DNA from: Lentisphaera marina
Lineage (GTDB): Bacteria; Verrucomicrobiota; Lentisphaeria; Lentisphaerales; Lentisphaeraceae
Assembly (NCBI RefSeq): GCF_028745505.1
Contig: NZ_JAQZZL010000001.1
Location: 2,167,818-2,231,817 of the forward strand
Direction: 5' to 3'
DNA: 64,000 nt
The notes beneath the pieces were generated by a model. The model ran no database searches, was not told the origin of the DNA, and saw nothing but the letters and a program-made list of their open reading frames with translations. The position numbers and the translations under genes were made by a program. Shown here piece by piece: positions 8,385 to 18,314 of the stretch. How positions within the stretch are numbered: the stretch's first letter is position 1; each line of letters opens with the position of its first letter.

Positions 8385-10622
8385 CTATGGATGTACTTTA
8401 TTTTTATCAAAATTCTTAGGTGGCTCACACTTGGGTAGTGAGTTGATCCAGTCACGGATAAGGGCCACACCGGCTTCATCAATTTCGTGGGAACCAAATA
8501 GGGGCATCTGCCCTGCTCCGCGACGATTCATACGTCCTAAAAGTTCAGAGAGCTCGGCATTACCCGGAACAATTAGCTTGGCCTCTGCTTTGCCAAGTAA
8601 GCCAATCTTCGGAACTCCACCAATCAAACCTGTTTCTGCCAATGGCACATGGTATTCCAATTCCATTGCTGCGCGTCCCCCCATTCCCGTCTTGTGGTGA
8701 CAATGGGCACAATTTATGTGCAGGTAAGCCCGTGCCCGCTCTTCCAAAGTTCCACTCTTGGGATTGTATGGATCCGCAAGCTTCACTTCCCGCCGCTTTT
8801 TTAAGTCATTGTTATTTTTCAATACTTTTGTTTTCAGCCATTCATCAAGTTGCTGAAGCCCCTGTGGGTCAGTTCTATTGAGTTGTGGCGCTGTGAAAGC
8901 AATGCCAAAGAGACTGTGTTGCGTGTGGCAAATCATACACTCTGAGCGAGAGGGATAGCGCCAGCTTTGTGTTTTCCCTGAATCGCGTTTAATTTCTGCC
9001 GTTTCGCCCTCTTCCGGAACCAGGCTCGCCGTCTTTCCTTTAGAATCCCACTTATAAGTATAGCCCTGCCAGGTTCCACTATTGTAAAGAACCTGAGTCT
9101 CCACCGGTGCACCATCTAAATAAAATGTTTTTACCAGGGCTCCGCCTTCGTTGATCCTTAGGCTACTGTAATAGCGATTGTTCCCTATCTTCGTGATTTG
9201 ACTCTTGGGAAGGGCTAGAAAACGACGGGCACTGGCGCCATCAGCCCAAGCCTCCGCCTGCACCTTGTATTCCAGCACACCCTTTGACGGTTTTTGTGAA
9301 GCGACATGATTAAACAGACCTGTATCAGATAGAGTCTTTGGCCAAGGGCGAGTTTTTTGCTCACCTTCACGTCGGGATAAAGTTTCTATGGAGCCAGATA
9401 AGGAAAGCAGTAACAATTCTTGTTGGTGATCCTCACATATTGAGGTCAGTGTCCCGTAAGTAATTTTAGCAATTCGAAAGGGCTTCCCCAGCGTATCTTT
9501 ATGGGCATCATAAGCCACGGCCCAAATCTCTCGGGTTATAGAACAGCCATAAATGTAGTGCCCCGCGAGTTCAGGAAATTTTTTACCTCGATAGAAAACA
9601 CCACCAATAATTGAGCGCAATTCAGTATGGGGCTGTGCCAGCCTGGGAAGTGTATGTTGAGTATTGGGTCCACCTAAGGCTAAATCACGATGAAAAGGCT
9701 GATGGCCTTCGTACGAGGACCAACCGGCATTTGAGCCTCGCTTCACACAATACAACATCTCCCAGAGATCTTCTCCATTATCTGCTGCCCACAGTTCCTC
9801 GCTGACGGGATGGAAACACATGCGCCAGGGATTGCGCAGACCATACGCCCATATTTCAGGTAAAACACCATCCATTCCCACGAAGGGGTTATCGCCAGGC
9901 ACTGTATAATTACGTCCTGGTTCAGGCTTACTGTGCACATCGAGACGTAAAATAGATCCCCGAACTACATCAACCTGCTGCCCCACTTTACCCGGATCGC
10001 GTTGGACCGATCCATCCCCGGCAGAGATGTAAAGAAAACCGTCTTTGGGACCCCAATGCAGATCACAGCCATTGTGAGTAATGCTTTTCCAAGTGTAGAC
10101 AATTTCGGCTTTTCCCTTCAAAGAAAACCCCGATTCCATGCCCACTTTGTAGCGAACGATCAAACAGCGCCCATCTAAACCGTCCTGCTGATGAACTGCC
10201 AGGTACAAATGGGGGATTTGGGGCCAGTCTCGATCAAGTACTCCACTCAATAATTGAAAGTGTTTAGAGCTTTTACCCTGCCCCATGTCTTTAAAGTGCA
10301 ATTTTATATCCGTCACCAGGTGACGTTCAACACTATCCTCCAGGCCATGAGCCGGTACCGACCAGATCTTACCCCTGTGCCCTAGAATCAACAGTTCCGC
10401 TTCATCTCTATTATTCTGATAGGGAATCACATCCAGTGCACCTTTAAAGAGATAATTGCCCTTAAAGAAGGAGACCGCCTGATATTTTAAACCTGGCATC
10501 CCTGCTCCGTCCAAAGCGGAATTATCCCACTTAAGCTTATCTTGTCCTAAAACGATAGCTGAGCCCCAAAAACTGATGACACAAAATAAGAGTGTAATCA
10601 CTTTTTTAGGGGTCATGAACAT
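8385..10622 (-). CDS. PQQ-type sugar dehydrogenase fused to a dihaem cytochrome domain (745 aa)
   Basis: After a signal peptide (to about residue 26), residues ~45-420 resemble the six-bladed glucose/sorbosone dehydrogenase propeller (HNGCDLHWGPKDGFLYISAGDG, WAYGLRNPWRMCFHP, NAGWSSYEGHQPF). The C-terminal ~300 residues resemble the HNE_0200-type domain (TIGR03806) with two haem c motifs, C-M-I-C-H at 562-566 and C-A-H-C-H at 638-642, and a likely distal Met in GQMPLFG near 706. The fusion would oxidise a sugar in the periplasm and pass electrons directly to its own haems. Neighbouring DUF1592 and DUF1552 genes upstream suggest the next electron acceptor; that link is inference. Confidence 0.82.
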   Translation of the reverse strand: MFMTPKKVITLLFCVISFWGSAIVLGQDKLKWDNSALDGAGMPGLKYQAVSFFKGNYLFKGALDVIPYQNNRDEAELLILGHRGKIWSVPAHGLEDSVERHLVTDIKLHFKDMGQGKSSKHFQLLSGVLDRDWPQIPHLYLAVHQQDGLDGRCLIVRYKVGMESGFSLKGKAEIVYTWKSITHNGCDLHWGPKDGFLYISAGDGSVQRDPGKVGQQVDVVRGSILRLDVHSKPEPGRNYTVPGDNPFVGMDGVLPEIWAYGLRNPWRMCFHPVSEELWAADNGEDLWEMLYCVKRGSNAGWSSYEGHQPFHRDLALGGPNTQHTLPRLAQPHTELRSIIGGVFYRGKKFPELAGHYIYGCSITREIWAVAYDAHKDTLGKPFRIAKITYGTLTSICEDHQQELLLLSLSGSIETLSRREGEQKTRPWPKTLSDTGLFNHVASQKPSKGVLEYKVQAEAWADGASARRFLALPKSQITKIGNNRYYSSLRINEGGALVKTFYLDGAPVETQVLYNSGTWQGYTYKWDSKGKTASLVPEEGETAEIKRDSGKTQSWRYPSRSECMICHTQHSLFGIAFTAPQLNRTDPQGLQQLDEWLKTKVLKNNNDLKKRREVKLADPYNPKSGTLEERARAYLHINCAHCHHKTGMGGRAAMELEYHVPLAETGLIGGVPKIGLLGKAEAKLIVPGNAELSELLGRMNRRGAGQMPLFGSHEIDEAGVALIRDWINSLPKCEPPKNFDKNKVHP

Positions 10623-10673
10623 ATTCTACTACCAGGATTTGATTTAAAAATAAAAAACGTGAGGTCGGCGGTT

Positions 10674-11915
10674 TTAAAGGATTTGTAAAGAAGCGGTACT
10701 ATCCGCGTATCTATCTTTCTTCACTCCCATATGCTGTGCCATATTAAGCCACAAATTGGCTAGAGGTGTACCTTTAGGGAAAGCTGTATGCTGACCATTG
10801 CCTTTAACATTTTTACCAGCCACAACCACAGCCAAACGGTCGTATCTGTGATCAAAACCATAACCGAGCCCACTGCCCATAACGCTGGTTGTAGAATCAA
10901 ATAATGATTTGCCCTGATGATCTTTAGACTTTTTCAATTCATCTAAAATATAAGAGAATTGCTGAACATAGAATCGGTCAATTTCAGCGACCTTATCCTG
11001 CGCATCCTCTTTATGGGTCAGGCTGTGATGAACGACTTTTTTATCAAACACGCCATCAAAAAAGAGTGGTGAAGACCAGCGTTCGGGGCCTGCCATGAAA
11101 GTAACGTTTCTCGTCAGGTCAAGTTTTAGAGCCATTACAGTCAACTTACCCATCAGCCTCATGTACTCACTTCGTTTAACCGGCTCCATTTCGTCATCAG
11201 GAAAAGTGACTTTGGAGAGCTCCTGTTGTTTTTGAGCCAATAATAAAGACTCTTGTTCTAATTCTCTGACAGATGTGAAGTACTCGTCAAGTTTCTCTCC
11301 ATCGTGACCTGAAACTTTGGATTTCAAAGATTTTGCATCAGACATGATGAGGTCCAATATACTGGAATCAATATTTGCCTTAGATCTAAATAAAGAATTA
11401 AACAAGCCTAAAGGTGATTTATAGTTAGGTGCTGAATAACCCGGACCGTACCAGGAAACTGAATCAAAGTGTTTTGTCTCTCGAACATTGGGGTCTTCAT
11501 TACAGTTCACAGCTAAAGTTGGGAATGGTGTAGCACGCGGTAAACTCGATGCTATCACATGGTCCAATGTTGTATTGAGAGGATAGGCACCATCGGTTCT
11601 TTCATGGTGAGCTGAGCTCGTTAACCAACAGCAGCCTGATTGGGCATGAACGTCCGTACCTGTAGCGTGGATTCTATCCAGGCCACTGAGGACTGCGACG
11701 TCTTTCTTATGATTTTTTAAAGGTGATAAACTAGGCGTAAACTCATAGTCCCCGACCGTAGAAGGAAACCATTTGTAGGGGTTTACACCATTTGGGAGAT
11801 AAAACCACAAAGCTCGCTTGATATCATTATTGGGTGAATTGGGGCTGGAAAAAGCTTCCAGTGAAGGCAATAAAATACTTGCCGATAAACTCTTTAAAAT
11901 TACTCTGCGATTCAT
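10674..11915 (-). CDS. DUF1552 family exported protein (413 aa)
   Basis: The N-terminus MNRRVILKSLSASILLP is Tat-like. DUF1552 landmarks are present: IKRALWFYLPNGVNPYKWFP, VLSGLDRIHA, LDRLxxxxxGKN-like C-terminal block (RYDRLAVVVAGKNVKGNGQH) and the closing LANLWLNMAQHMGV...RYADST. The family is common in Planctomycetes and Lentisphaerota, of unknown activity, and nearly always next to DUF1592 cytochromes. Here the order is reversed relative to the other four pairs: the cytochrome gene is upstream by 9 bp. It is the most divergent DUF1552 copy in the window. Confidence 0.85.
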   Translation of the reverse strand: MNRRVILKSLSASILLPSLEAFSSPNSPNNDIKRALWFYLPNGVNPYKWFPSTVGDYEFTPSLSPLKNHKKDVAVLSGLDRIHATGTDVHAQSGCCWLTSSAHHERTDGAYPLNTTLDHVIASSLPRATPFPTLAVNCNEDPNVRETKHFDSVSWYGPGYSAPNYKSPLGLFNSLFRSKANIDSSILDLIMSDAKSLKSKVSGHDGEKLDEYFTSVRELEQESLLLAQKQQELSKVTFPDDEMEPVKRSEYMRLMGKLTVMALKLDLTRNVTFMAGPERWSSPLFFDGVFDKKVVHHSLTHKEDAQDKVAEIDRFYVQQFSYILDELKKSKDHQGKSLFDSTTSVMGSGLGYGFDHRYDRLAVVVAGKNVKGNGQHTAFPKGTPLANLWLNMAQHMGVKKDRYADSTASLQIL

Positions 11916-11924
11916 GTATTACCT

Positions 11925-13889
11925 CTACTGTCTTAAAAATGTTTCACTTAAAGCGATCTCTAATAAGACATCTCTCATCTTATGCCCATTAGATTTGCTG
12001 GCTGCAAGGATTTTTTTGATGTCATCTTGTTCATTGTAACCAACACTTCTGGCCAATGCGTAAGCATATAGGTGTTTAACAAAAGCCTCTGCAAAAACCT
12101 CTTTGTTGTCAATCATGATTTCTTTGAAATCCGGCAGGGTCGTATATGACTCCCCGAATATTTTCCCGGAAGTATCAACGTCTCGGCCATTGGCATACTT
12201 CTCTCTCCAAATTCCAACTGCATCAAAACTTTCAAGCGTAAAGCCCATGGGATCAATTTTAGCATGACATATTTTACAGTTATCGTTCTCGCTATGTATT
12301 CTTAATTGCTCTCTTATCGTTAAGCCCTTTACATCTTTAGATTCCTCATCCAGAGATGGTACATTTGCAGGTGGCGGGGGTGGCGGATCATTGTAAATCA
12401 CATTGGCAAACCAGGCACCACGTAAAATTGGAGCACTTCTCTTTGAATGAGATGTTAGAGAAAGGCAGGCTCCCATAGTAATGAGCCCCATTCTGCTCTC
12501 ATTTTTATTAATCTTAACTTTGCGCCAGGTTTTCTTTATTTTCTTATCCGGCTCACCATCGGGATTATTGTTTTCCTGATCTATTTTGTAATAGTCAGCA
12601 AGTGTGTTGTTAAAATAACTGTAATCATTGTCAATGAAGTCAAAAATACTACGATCCTCGACCAGAATAGTTTCAAATAAGAGCAAGGGTTCTAAGATCA
12701 GGTACTGACCGATATTGTTTTGCTTATGCCTGTCGAGAAAGTAATCCGGGAAGTTTTCGGGATCGGGAGAGAAAGCCAGCAGGTTGCCTAAATGAAGCCA
12801 TTGAGCCGCAAAACCATACGTTAAATGCTTAGTTTTTCTATCATTGAGCATTCTTTCAACTTCCTGCTTGATCACCTCTTCTTCAACGAGTTTGCCGTCC
12901 GCTGCCAGACTTAATAAACGATCATCAGGTCCAGAGCCCCATAAAAAGTAGGATAATTTCGAGGCAATAGAATAATTTTTATTCTCGTTTGGCTTCTTGT
13001 AAAGAAAATCTGGAGATGCCAAAATAACTGAGACCACATCAGTCATCGCTGCTGTGTATGAGGATTGATGAAACTTGTGACGCTCGGTAAAATAGCCCAC
13101 GTACCTTTTAAGCTGGGCATCACTTAAGGGTTTGCGAAAAGCTTTTACCAGGAAGTCGGATAGAAAAGCTTCTGCCTGCTTTAATTCATCTCCTTTTTGG
13201 CTATTGAAAACAAAGTGCTCTTTCCACACTGGACTAGCATCTTTAAACTTCTTGTTGTTCAATAACTCTTTTGCTAAATCCATGTACCTGGACATAAGCT
13301 TGGGAGTAAAACTCAACATTTCAACATTATTATCGTAGCCGTTTTCTTCCTTGTAATCTACGGGTAGTGGAGCCACGCCATAAGGTGGTTTTTCCAGACC
13401 AAGCTGAGTCAGTCGACTCCCGATAAGTATCTTGTCGGGCATCTTTTTACTTTTGGGAACAAAATAAGGTTTTTTGGTATCCTCCTTTATAAACCTGCTC
13501 GGCATTGCAAAAATATTCTTTTCTAAAGCAAAGATGTCTCTTATAGAGTTGTCATACTCGTATCTGGTCAGGCGTCTCATGGGAGTCACATCTTCAGCCT
13601 TTTGACTTAGAAGTCCCTCTACATAATTCAATAGCTTCTTTCTGTCGTGTTCCGGAAGGGGTTTTTCGTCCTCGGGAGGCATTTCCTCATGCCTGACGGA
13701 TTCCCAAATATCTTCCAGTTTCGGGTCATCTTTATCAAAAGAAAAAGTTTCTAAATTCAGCTTGCCTTTGACCTTTTTATTACTGTGACATTCATAGCAA
13801 TAGCTCTTGAAAAGCGCCCTCATTTCCTGATCCGGCACGGCTAAAGAATAATGTGCCATAAGTACTGCAACTATTATAAAAACCTTCAT
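11925..13889 (-). CDS. short-form DUF1592/DUF1588 planctomycete-type cytochrome (654 aa)
   Basis: Signal peptide of about 17 residues, then haem motif C-Y-E-C-H at 31-35 (PSCyt-like), a DUF1587-like segment (MRRLTRYEYDNSIRDIF), DUF1592 core (KLSYFLWGSGPDDRLLSLA), DUF1588 (RMGLITMGACLSLTSHSKRSAPILRGAW) with a second haem motif C-K-I-C-H before AKIDPMGFTLESFDAVG, and a DUF1585 tail. It is 654 aa against 828-914 aa for the other four, lacking the central beta-rich insert. It is the first gene of the long operon, with promoter motif A at 14049-14076, about 160 bp upstream. Role in periplasmic electron transfer is inferred. Confidence 0.85.
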   Translation of the reverse strand: MKVFIIVAVLMAHYSLAVPDQEMRALFKSYCYECHSNKKVKGKLNLETFSFDKDDPKLEDIWESVRHEEMPPEDEKPLPEHDRKKLLNYVEGLLSQKAEDVTPMRRLTRYEYDNSIRDIFALEKNIFAMPSRFIKEDTKKPYFVPKSKKMPDKILIGSRLTQLGLEKPPYGVAPLPVDYKEENGYDNNVEMLSFTPKLMSRYMDLAKELLNNKKFKDASPVWKEHFVFNSQKGDELKQAEAFLSDFLVKAFRKPLSDAQLKRYVGYFTERHKFHQSSYTAAMTDVVSVILASPDFLYKKPNENKNYSIASKLSYFLWGSGPDDRLLSLAADGKLVEEEVIKQEVERMLNDRKTKHLTYGFAAQWLHLGNLLAFSPDPENFPDYFLDRHKQNNIGQYLILEPLLLFETILVEDRSIFDFIDNDYSYFNNTLADYYKIDQENNNPDGEPDKKIKKTWRKVKINKNESRMGLITMGACLSLTSHSKRSAPILRGAWFANVIYNDPPPPPPANVPSLDEESKDVKGLTIREQLRIHSENDNCKICHAKIDPMGFTLESFDAVGIWREKYANGRDVDTSGKIFGESYTTLPDFKEIMIDNKEVFAEAFVKHLYAYALARSVGYNEQDDIKKILAASKSNGHKMRDVLLEIALSETFLRQ

Positions 13890-14245
13890 GCCATATCCCT
13901 TAGGTCAATATTCGGCAATACATGATTACTGAGTAAATTCACAAGTCTTGAATCCTTAATTTAAATCTTTTGCAAATGAGTCACTCTGCAATAATCATGC
14001 TTGATGATGGCAGTTTTATCACAACTCAAATGCCTGCTTGTTTCTACTATTATCGTGAGCCCTACACAAAATGACAGGAAATGACCTGCATAAGCTAAAT
14101 TCAGAGGCTTTTTTAAAATCTTTTATTGCGGGTGTCGCAAAAAAGGCCTTTACTGAGCAACTTTACACACTTCCAAAGGCTAAAAGAGTTAAATCCCAGT
14201 GGCCTTAGTTCTTGATATTGAGTCAACTAAAATGAATTCTCGTGT
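13890..14245. other. intergenic region with promoter motif A and a weak hairpin
   Basis: No gene seen. It holds motif A at 14049-14076 serving the operon to the left, leaving a leader of about 160 nt. Between 14118 and 14151 an imperfect hairpin (AGGCTTTTTT with AAAAAAGGCCT enclosing TTGCG-GGTGT-CGCAA) could terminate the upstream DUF1592 operon ending at 14246, but its arms are mismatched. Confidence 0.4.
14049..14076 (-). promoter_or_regulatory. promoter motif A upstream of the long DUF1592/sulfatase operon
   Basis: On the minus strand: TGTCAT, 15 nt, CGATAAT. The same two blocks at the same spacing occur upstream of other DUF1552/DUF1592 operons, pseudopilins and a sulfatase in this window. 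The blocks sit where the -35 and -10 would be; an alternative (ECF-type) sigma factor is suspected. Confidence 0.55.
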
Positions 14246-16990
14246 TTATTTATGTCGAAACTCTTTACGCTGAACCAATCCATGAATGATGGAGTTTAGG
14301 GTGTAATCCTGTTTTTTAGCTTCTGCTAATAATTCCTCAGTCATATCATCATCCGTAAAGGCGTAGGAACGTCCCAAGGCATAGGCAATCAAGGACTCAG
14401 TAAAACCACGAGCAAAATCGTCCTGGCGAGCGGCAATGAGCTTTTTCATTTCATAGTAACCTTTAAAAGCGGGCCCCTTGTGGAACTTGCCGGATGAATC
14501 AATCGTCCATTTCTTATTTTTATATTTATCTTTTACACGCCATTTGCCTGTGGCATCAAAATTCTCTAAACCAAAGCCAATTGGATCAATTTTGCGATGA
14601 CAACTGGCACATTGGGGTTCCTCCTGGTGAGCGACTAAGCGTTCACGAGTAGTCAATACTTTTCCTTCTAAGCGCGAAATCTGTGGCACGTTGGCCGGGG
14701 CCGGCGGCGGTGGCTGATTGATGAGGTGACGCAGAACCCAGGCACCGCGTTCCACTGGGCTGGTTTCCAAACCATTACTCCCCATGGCATTGATTGCAGC
14801 CATACCAAGTAAACCTCCACGAGGTGAACCAGCAGGTAATTTGACTTTGCGAAATTCCTGGCCGTATACACCCTCAATACCATAATGATTGGCCATCAAG
14901 CCATCCACAACAAGATAATCACTACTCAACAAATCACCGAGCCTACCATTATTTTTTATTAGATGGAGGATGGTTTGATAGACTTCCTCACGAGCTGCTT
15001 TTTTGGCATTGTCATCAAATTCACGGTGGTGAGCTACATCAAATTGAAAGAAGTCTAAACGCTCCATATCCAGCCACTGATGAGTAAAGCCATCCACAAA
15101 ATTTTTCGCTCTTGGGTCAGCTAACATACGGTCAACTTCGAGCCTTAATTGCTCGGGATTCATGAGTTTTTTAGATTGAGCTAATTCTAAGAGTCTCTGA
15201 TCTGGTGGCGCACTCCACAAGAAATAGGCTAAGCGTATGGCTAATTCGCGATCAGTTAGTCTGCGTGGCCCTTGCTTATCATTAGGTTCATCTAGATAAA
15301 GGAAACTAGGTGAAGCTAAAATGATACTCAAAGGTTGAACGAGGGCATCCTCAAAAGAGTCACCTTGACTACGGCGGTACTCGTAGTGATTGACTAATTC
15401 CTGTATATCGTGCATTTTGCCACGAAATGCCATGAGACCAAAATCCTTAATGATTTCACGGGCGCGATTGGGCTTGTCTTGATGTTTTATAAGAATTTCA
15501 TCAAAAGGACTGGGGGCTTGCTTTAAGGGGCCTTCCAATTCTACCCAGTCGAGCCAGAGAGATGGAACGGGTCCAATACCAGTGCGGTGCCTATCACGAA
15601 AATAAACCTTTCTACGCAAGTCTGCCCAATTTGCTGATTGACGCTCCTGAATCGCAATTTCTTTTTTAGAATGGCTAAAGATTTCAATCGTAGTTTCCTG
15701 GACTTGAGGCTGTTCGGGAGTACCCGTCATTTGCATGTAAGCAAAAGGTAGGCCTTCAAAAAAGCGCTTAATGGGAATTCTCTTTTGGGGGTGGCCTACC
15801 TCAATGAACTTTCTAAAACCTGGCGCATCGGCCATAGCTCCACCACGCACGCGAAGTTTATACTTACCCACGGGCATACCCTTGGGTGGTTTAATATCGA
15901 TACGATTAATCCCCTTAATAATCATTAGGTAACTGCCAGAGTCACTCAATGGCAAGTCACGGCTTTGTCTATGATATTTGTAATCTTCCGTATAAATAAC
16001 CTCACCAAAAATAGCGGCGGCCTCATCTCTTAATCCAAAGTCTTTTGATCTAGGAGCGCCTTTCAAGTGCTTTGCCTCATTGGGTAAATAACGCCAAGGG
16101 GTTTTTGCAACTCTGGGGTTCCTCTTAATAATTTCTGCCATGATTTCTTTATTTTCAGGTGCTTCTGAAGCGGCTTTTACTTGTTTAAAGTATTCTTGAA
16201 ATTTGGCGTGATTTTTTTCAAAATTAGCAAGAGCTTTATCCAGTTGAGGATTAAACTGGTCCTCAACTTCTAAGCGATAGACAAAGGCTTCTTTATTTCT
16301 GTTGTTATGGCGTTCAAAAGCTTCTTTAATTGCTATACGCCCTGCTTTGAGGTACTGTTCGATCTGATCACTGGAAATGAATTGTGAAGCACCCTCAGTA
16401 TCGAAATGTCCCGCGCCATCTGCGGGGAGATTATTAGCGTCTACCTGTACATCTAAAAGTTCCCTCAGCGTATTGTTGTACTCGCGGCGATTGAGGCGAC
16501 GCATAGTAATTTCCCCACCCGAATCGGATAGTACTTTACGAGCTGTAACCATGGTACTGGAAAGACTTTCGAGAAAGTCCGCTTTCTCCATGCTCTTGGG
16601 CTGTTTTTTTTCTTCCGGAGGCATATCCCCTGAATTAATGGCATTGAGAACCTTTTGCCAGGTTTCCGCTTGTTGAAGCGTCTGAATATTAAAATCCAGA
16701 TCTTCGAGATTAATTTTACCTTCCTGCTTTTCATCATCGTGACAATTTAGGCAATAATTGGCTAAGAAATCAAAGTTTTTCTCAGGAAAAACGGCTTGGG
16801 CTTTTTCGGCCTGAACCCCAATACTCAAAAATAAAAATATGCTAAGCCATAAAGTCAAATAAGACCCCTTAGTCGCCTGGTCAAGGATTGGCAAATCCTT
16901 GCAGGGAGAGCTCGAGAGGGGCAGCGCCCTTCTCGTATGCCCAGCATAATGACTCTGAGTAATCGTGAATAAACAAATAAATTTTCTCAT
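14246..16990 (-). CDS. DUF1592/DUF1588 dihaem cytochrome with an extended N-terminus (914 aa)
   Basis: Haem motif C-L-N-C-H at 80-84, DUF1587 (MRRLNRREYNNTLREL), a beta-rich insert (VGKYKLRVRGG), DUF1592 (RLAYFLWSAPPDQRLLEL), DUF1588 ([16 protein letters not shown], then [11 protein letters not shown]), second haem C-A-S-C-H at 794-798 and a DUF1585 tail. Paralogues start about 40 residues before the first haem; this one has about 42 extra residues. The start is supported by a 4-bp ATGA overlap with the DUF1552 gene. The extra stretch (residues ~13-42) is encoded by two adjacent hairpins, suggesting a repeat inserted into the signal-peptide coding region. The signal may still work through LTLWLSIFLFLSIGVQA at 45-61. 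Confidence 0.85.
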   Translation of the reverse strand: MRKFICLFTITQSHYAGHTRRALPLSSSPCKDLPILDQATKGSYLTLWLSIFLFLSIGVQAEKAQAVFPEKNFDFLANYCLNCHDDEKQEGKINLEDLDFNIQTLQQAETWQKVLNAINSGDMPPEEKKQPKSMEKADFLESLSSTMVTARKVLSDSGGEITMRRLNRREYNNTLRELLDVQVDANNLPADGAGHFDTEGASQFISSDQIEQYLKAGRIAIKEAFERHNNRNKEAFVYRLEVEDQFNPQLDKALANFEKNHAKFQEYFKQVKAASEAPENKEIMAEIIKRNPRVAKTPWRYLPNEAKHLKGAPRSKDFGLRDEAAAIFGEVIYTEDYKYHRQSRDLPLSDSGSYLMIIKGINRIDIKPPKGMPVGKYKLRVRGGAMADAPGFRKFIEVGHPQKRIPIKRFFEGLPFAYMQMTGTPEQPQVQETTIEIFSHSKKEIAIQERQSANWADLRRKVYFRDRHRTGIGPVPSLWLDWVELEGPLKQAPSPFDEILIKHQDKPNRAREIIKDFGLMAFRGKMHDIQELVNHYEYRRSQGDSFEDALVQPLSIILASPSFLYLDEPNDKQGPRRLTDRELAIRLAYFLWSAPPDQRLLELAQSKKLMNPEQLRLEVDRMLADPRAKNFVDGFTHQWLDMERLDFFQFDVAHHREFDDNAKKAAREEVYQTILHLIKNNGRLGDLLSSDYLVVDGLMANHYGIEGVYGQEFRKVKLPAGSPRGGLLGMAAINAMGSNGLETSPVERGAWVLRHLINQPPPPAPANVPQISRLEGKVLTTRERLVAHQEEPQCASCHRKIDPIGFGLENFDATGKWRVKDKYKNKKWTIDSSGKFHKGPAFKGYYEMKKLIAARQDDFARGFTESLIAYALGRSYAFTDDDMTEELLAEAKKQDYTLNSIIHGLVQRKEFRHK
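16882..16935. repeat. double-hairpin palindrome inside the coding start of the DUF1592 gene
   Basis: Two adjacent dyads: CAAGGATT-ggca-AATCCTTG (16882-16901, perfect 8-bp stem) and CGAGAGGGGC-agc-GCCCTTCTCG (16913-16935, one mismatch), separated by CAGGGAGAGCT. The layout, paired hairpins with a GGGAG edge, resembles REP/BIME units, but here it is read in frame as residues ~19-37 of the protein. No paralogue in the window has it. Confidence 0.55.
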
Positions 16991-18276
16991 ACTTGCAGTT
17001 CTTTGATGATTCCAGTGCTATCGCCGTGACGATCTACTTTTACACCTGAGCCCTTGAGCATACTCAACCAGACATTACAAAGAGGTGTATCATCAGGTAG
17101 GACTAAATGTTGGCCCATGGCCAGTTTAGATCCCCCACCAGCAATGATAGTAGGACAATTATTGAGGTAATGAATGGAGCGAATATTGGAGCCATAAGCC
17201 AGGCTCACATGGTCGTATAAGCTGCTGCCATCGACCTCTTTTGTGGCTTTCAACTTAGCAATTAAGCCAGCCAGTAATTCACTCTGAACTTGATCTCGTT
17301 TTTCAGAAGCTGCCATTCGATCACCAGCTGTGTAGTGACTCATATCATGGGGAGCCACTTTTACTCCAATACTCTGTAAAAGAGATTTGACTGGCTGACG
17401 ATAAGTCATCACTCGAGTCGTATCAGTTTGCAGAGCCGCCACAATCAGGTCGTACATGGCTTTGATCTCATTCTTACCTTTTAATCCCTTGGACGGTGGA
17501 GCTAAAGGAGCCTTTTCCTTGGGTACGGTGAGCCATTGTTCATCTTTACTAATGCGATTTTCTATATCGCGAATTCCTTGGAAGTATTCGTCTAATTTTT
17601 CACTATCTGCTTTACTTAAACCACCTTGCAGGCGCTTAGCATCATTAAAAATAGTATCCATCACACTGCGCTTTTCTTTTAAGGCGGCCTGGCGCTGTTC
17701 CAGAGGCATGTCATCAGCTGAAAAGAGTTTGTGATAGAGCTTTATGGGGGAGTCGATTCCCGACATGGGTTTGCCACGTTCATCCCACGATAAAGACAAA
17801 CCCATACCATGACCATCGGCCTTTTTTTCCGTACTGCACAATTGCATGGAGGTGAAACGAGTCTCTTGCCCAAACGCTGCCGCAGCAACTTGATCCGCAG
17901 ATATGGAATTGGAAAAAGATTGACCAGCTACGGCATAGCGATTGGCTCCCGTGAGCCAAAAAGTACTTCCCCAATGGGCTTCATTGGTGTATTGATGTGA
18001 ACAACCTTGTATAAGAGTGAAGTCTTTCTTGTATTTCGCTAAGGGAGCTAACCCCTTGGGAAGTTTGTAATTAGCACCGGTATCTTTGACATCGGGATAC
18101 CAAGTTTCATTAGTCACCCCCCAGCCAAAGCCAAGAAAAATCATGCGTTTGGGTGGCGTGGACGGTTTTTTATTGCGACTAAAGGACTTAGCCTCATATC
18201 CTAAAGACTCCAGTGCCGGCAAAGCCACAAGAGCGCCAGTGCCTCGTAAAAAATGACGTCGATTAAATTTGCTCAT
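16987..18276 (-). CDS. DUF1552 family Tat-exported protein (429 aa)
   Basis: Tat signal NRRHFLRGTGALVALPALES. Family landmarks: PKRMIFLGFGWGVTNETWYPD, FTLIQGCSHQ, HWGSTFWLTGANRY, MTYRQPVKSL, APHDMSHYTAG (the H-x-x-SH block), DHVSLAYGSNIRSIHYLNNCPTI and the C-terminal GDSTGIIKEL. Its stop overlaps the DUF1592 start by 4 bp (ATGA), so the two proteins are probably made in equal amounts and may form a complex. Promoter motif B is centred about 50 bp upstream. Activity of the family is unknown. Confidence 0.87.
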   Translation of the reverse strand: MSKFNRRHFLRGTGALVALPALESLGYEAKSFSRNKKPSTPPKRMIFLGFGWGVTNETWYPDVKDTGANYKLPKGLAPLAKYKKDFTLIQGCSHQYTNEAHWGSTFWLTGANRYAVAGQSFSNSISADQVAAAAFGQETRFTSMQLCSTEKKADGHGMGLSLSWDERGKPMSGIDSPIKLYHKLFSADDMPLEQRQAALKEKRSVMDTIFNDAKRLQGGLSKADSEKLDEYFQGIRDIENRISKDEQWLTVPKEKAPLAPPSKGLKGKNEIKAMYDLIVAALQTDTTRVMTYRQPVKSLLQSIGVKVAPHDMSHYTAGDRMAASEKRDQVQSELLAGLIAKLKATKEVDGSSLYDHVSLAYGSNIRSIHYLNNCPTIIAGGGSKLAMGQHLVLPDDTPLCNVWLSMLKGSGVKVDRHGDSTGIIKELQV

Positions 18277-18314
18277 GATCTCAATACTCTTCGTAAATAC
18301 AATTCTATTTAATA

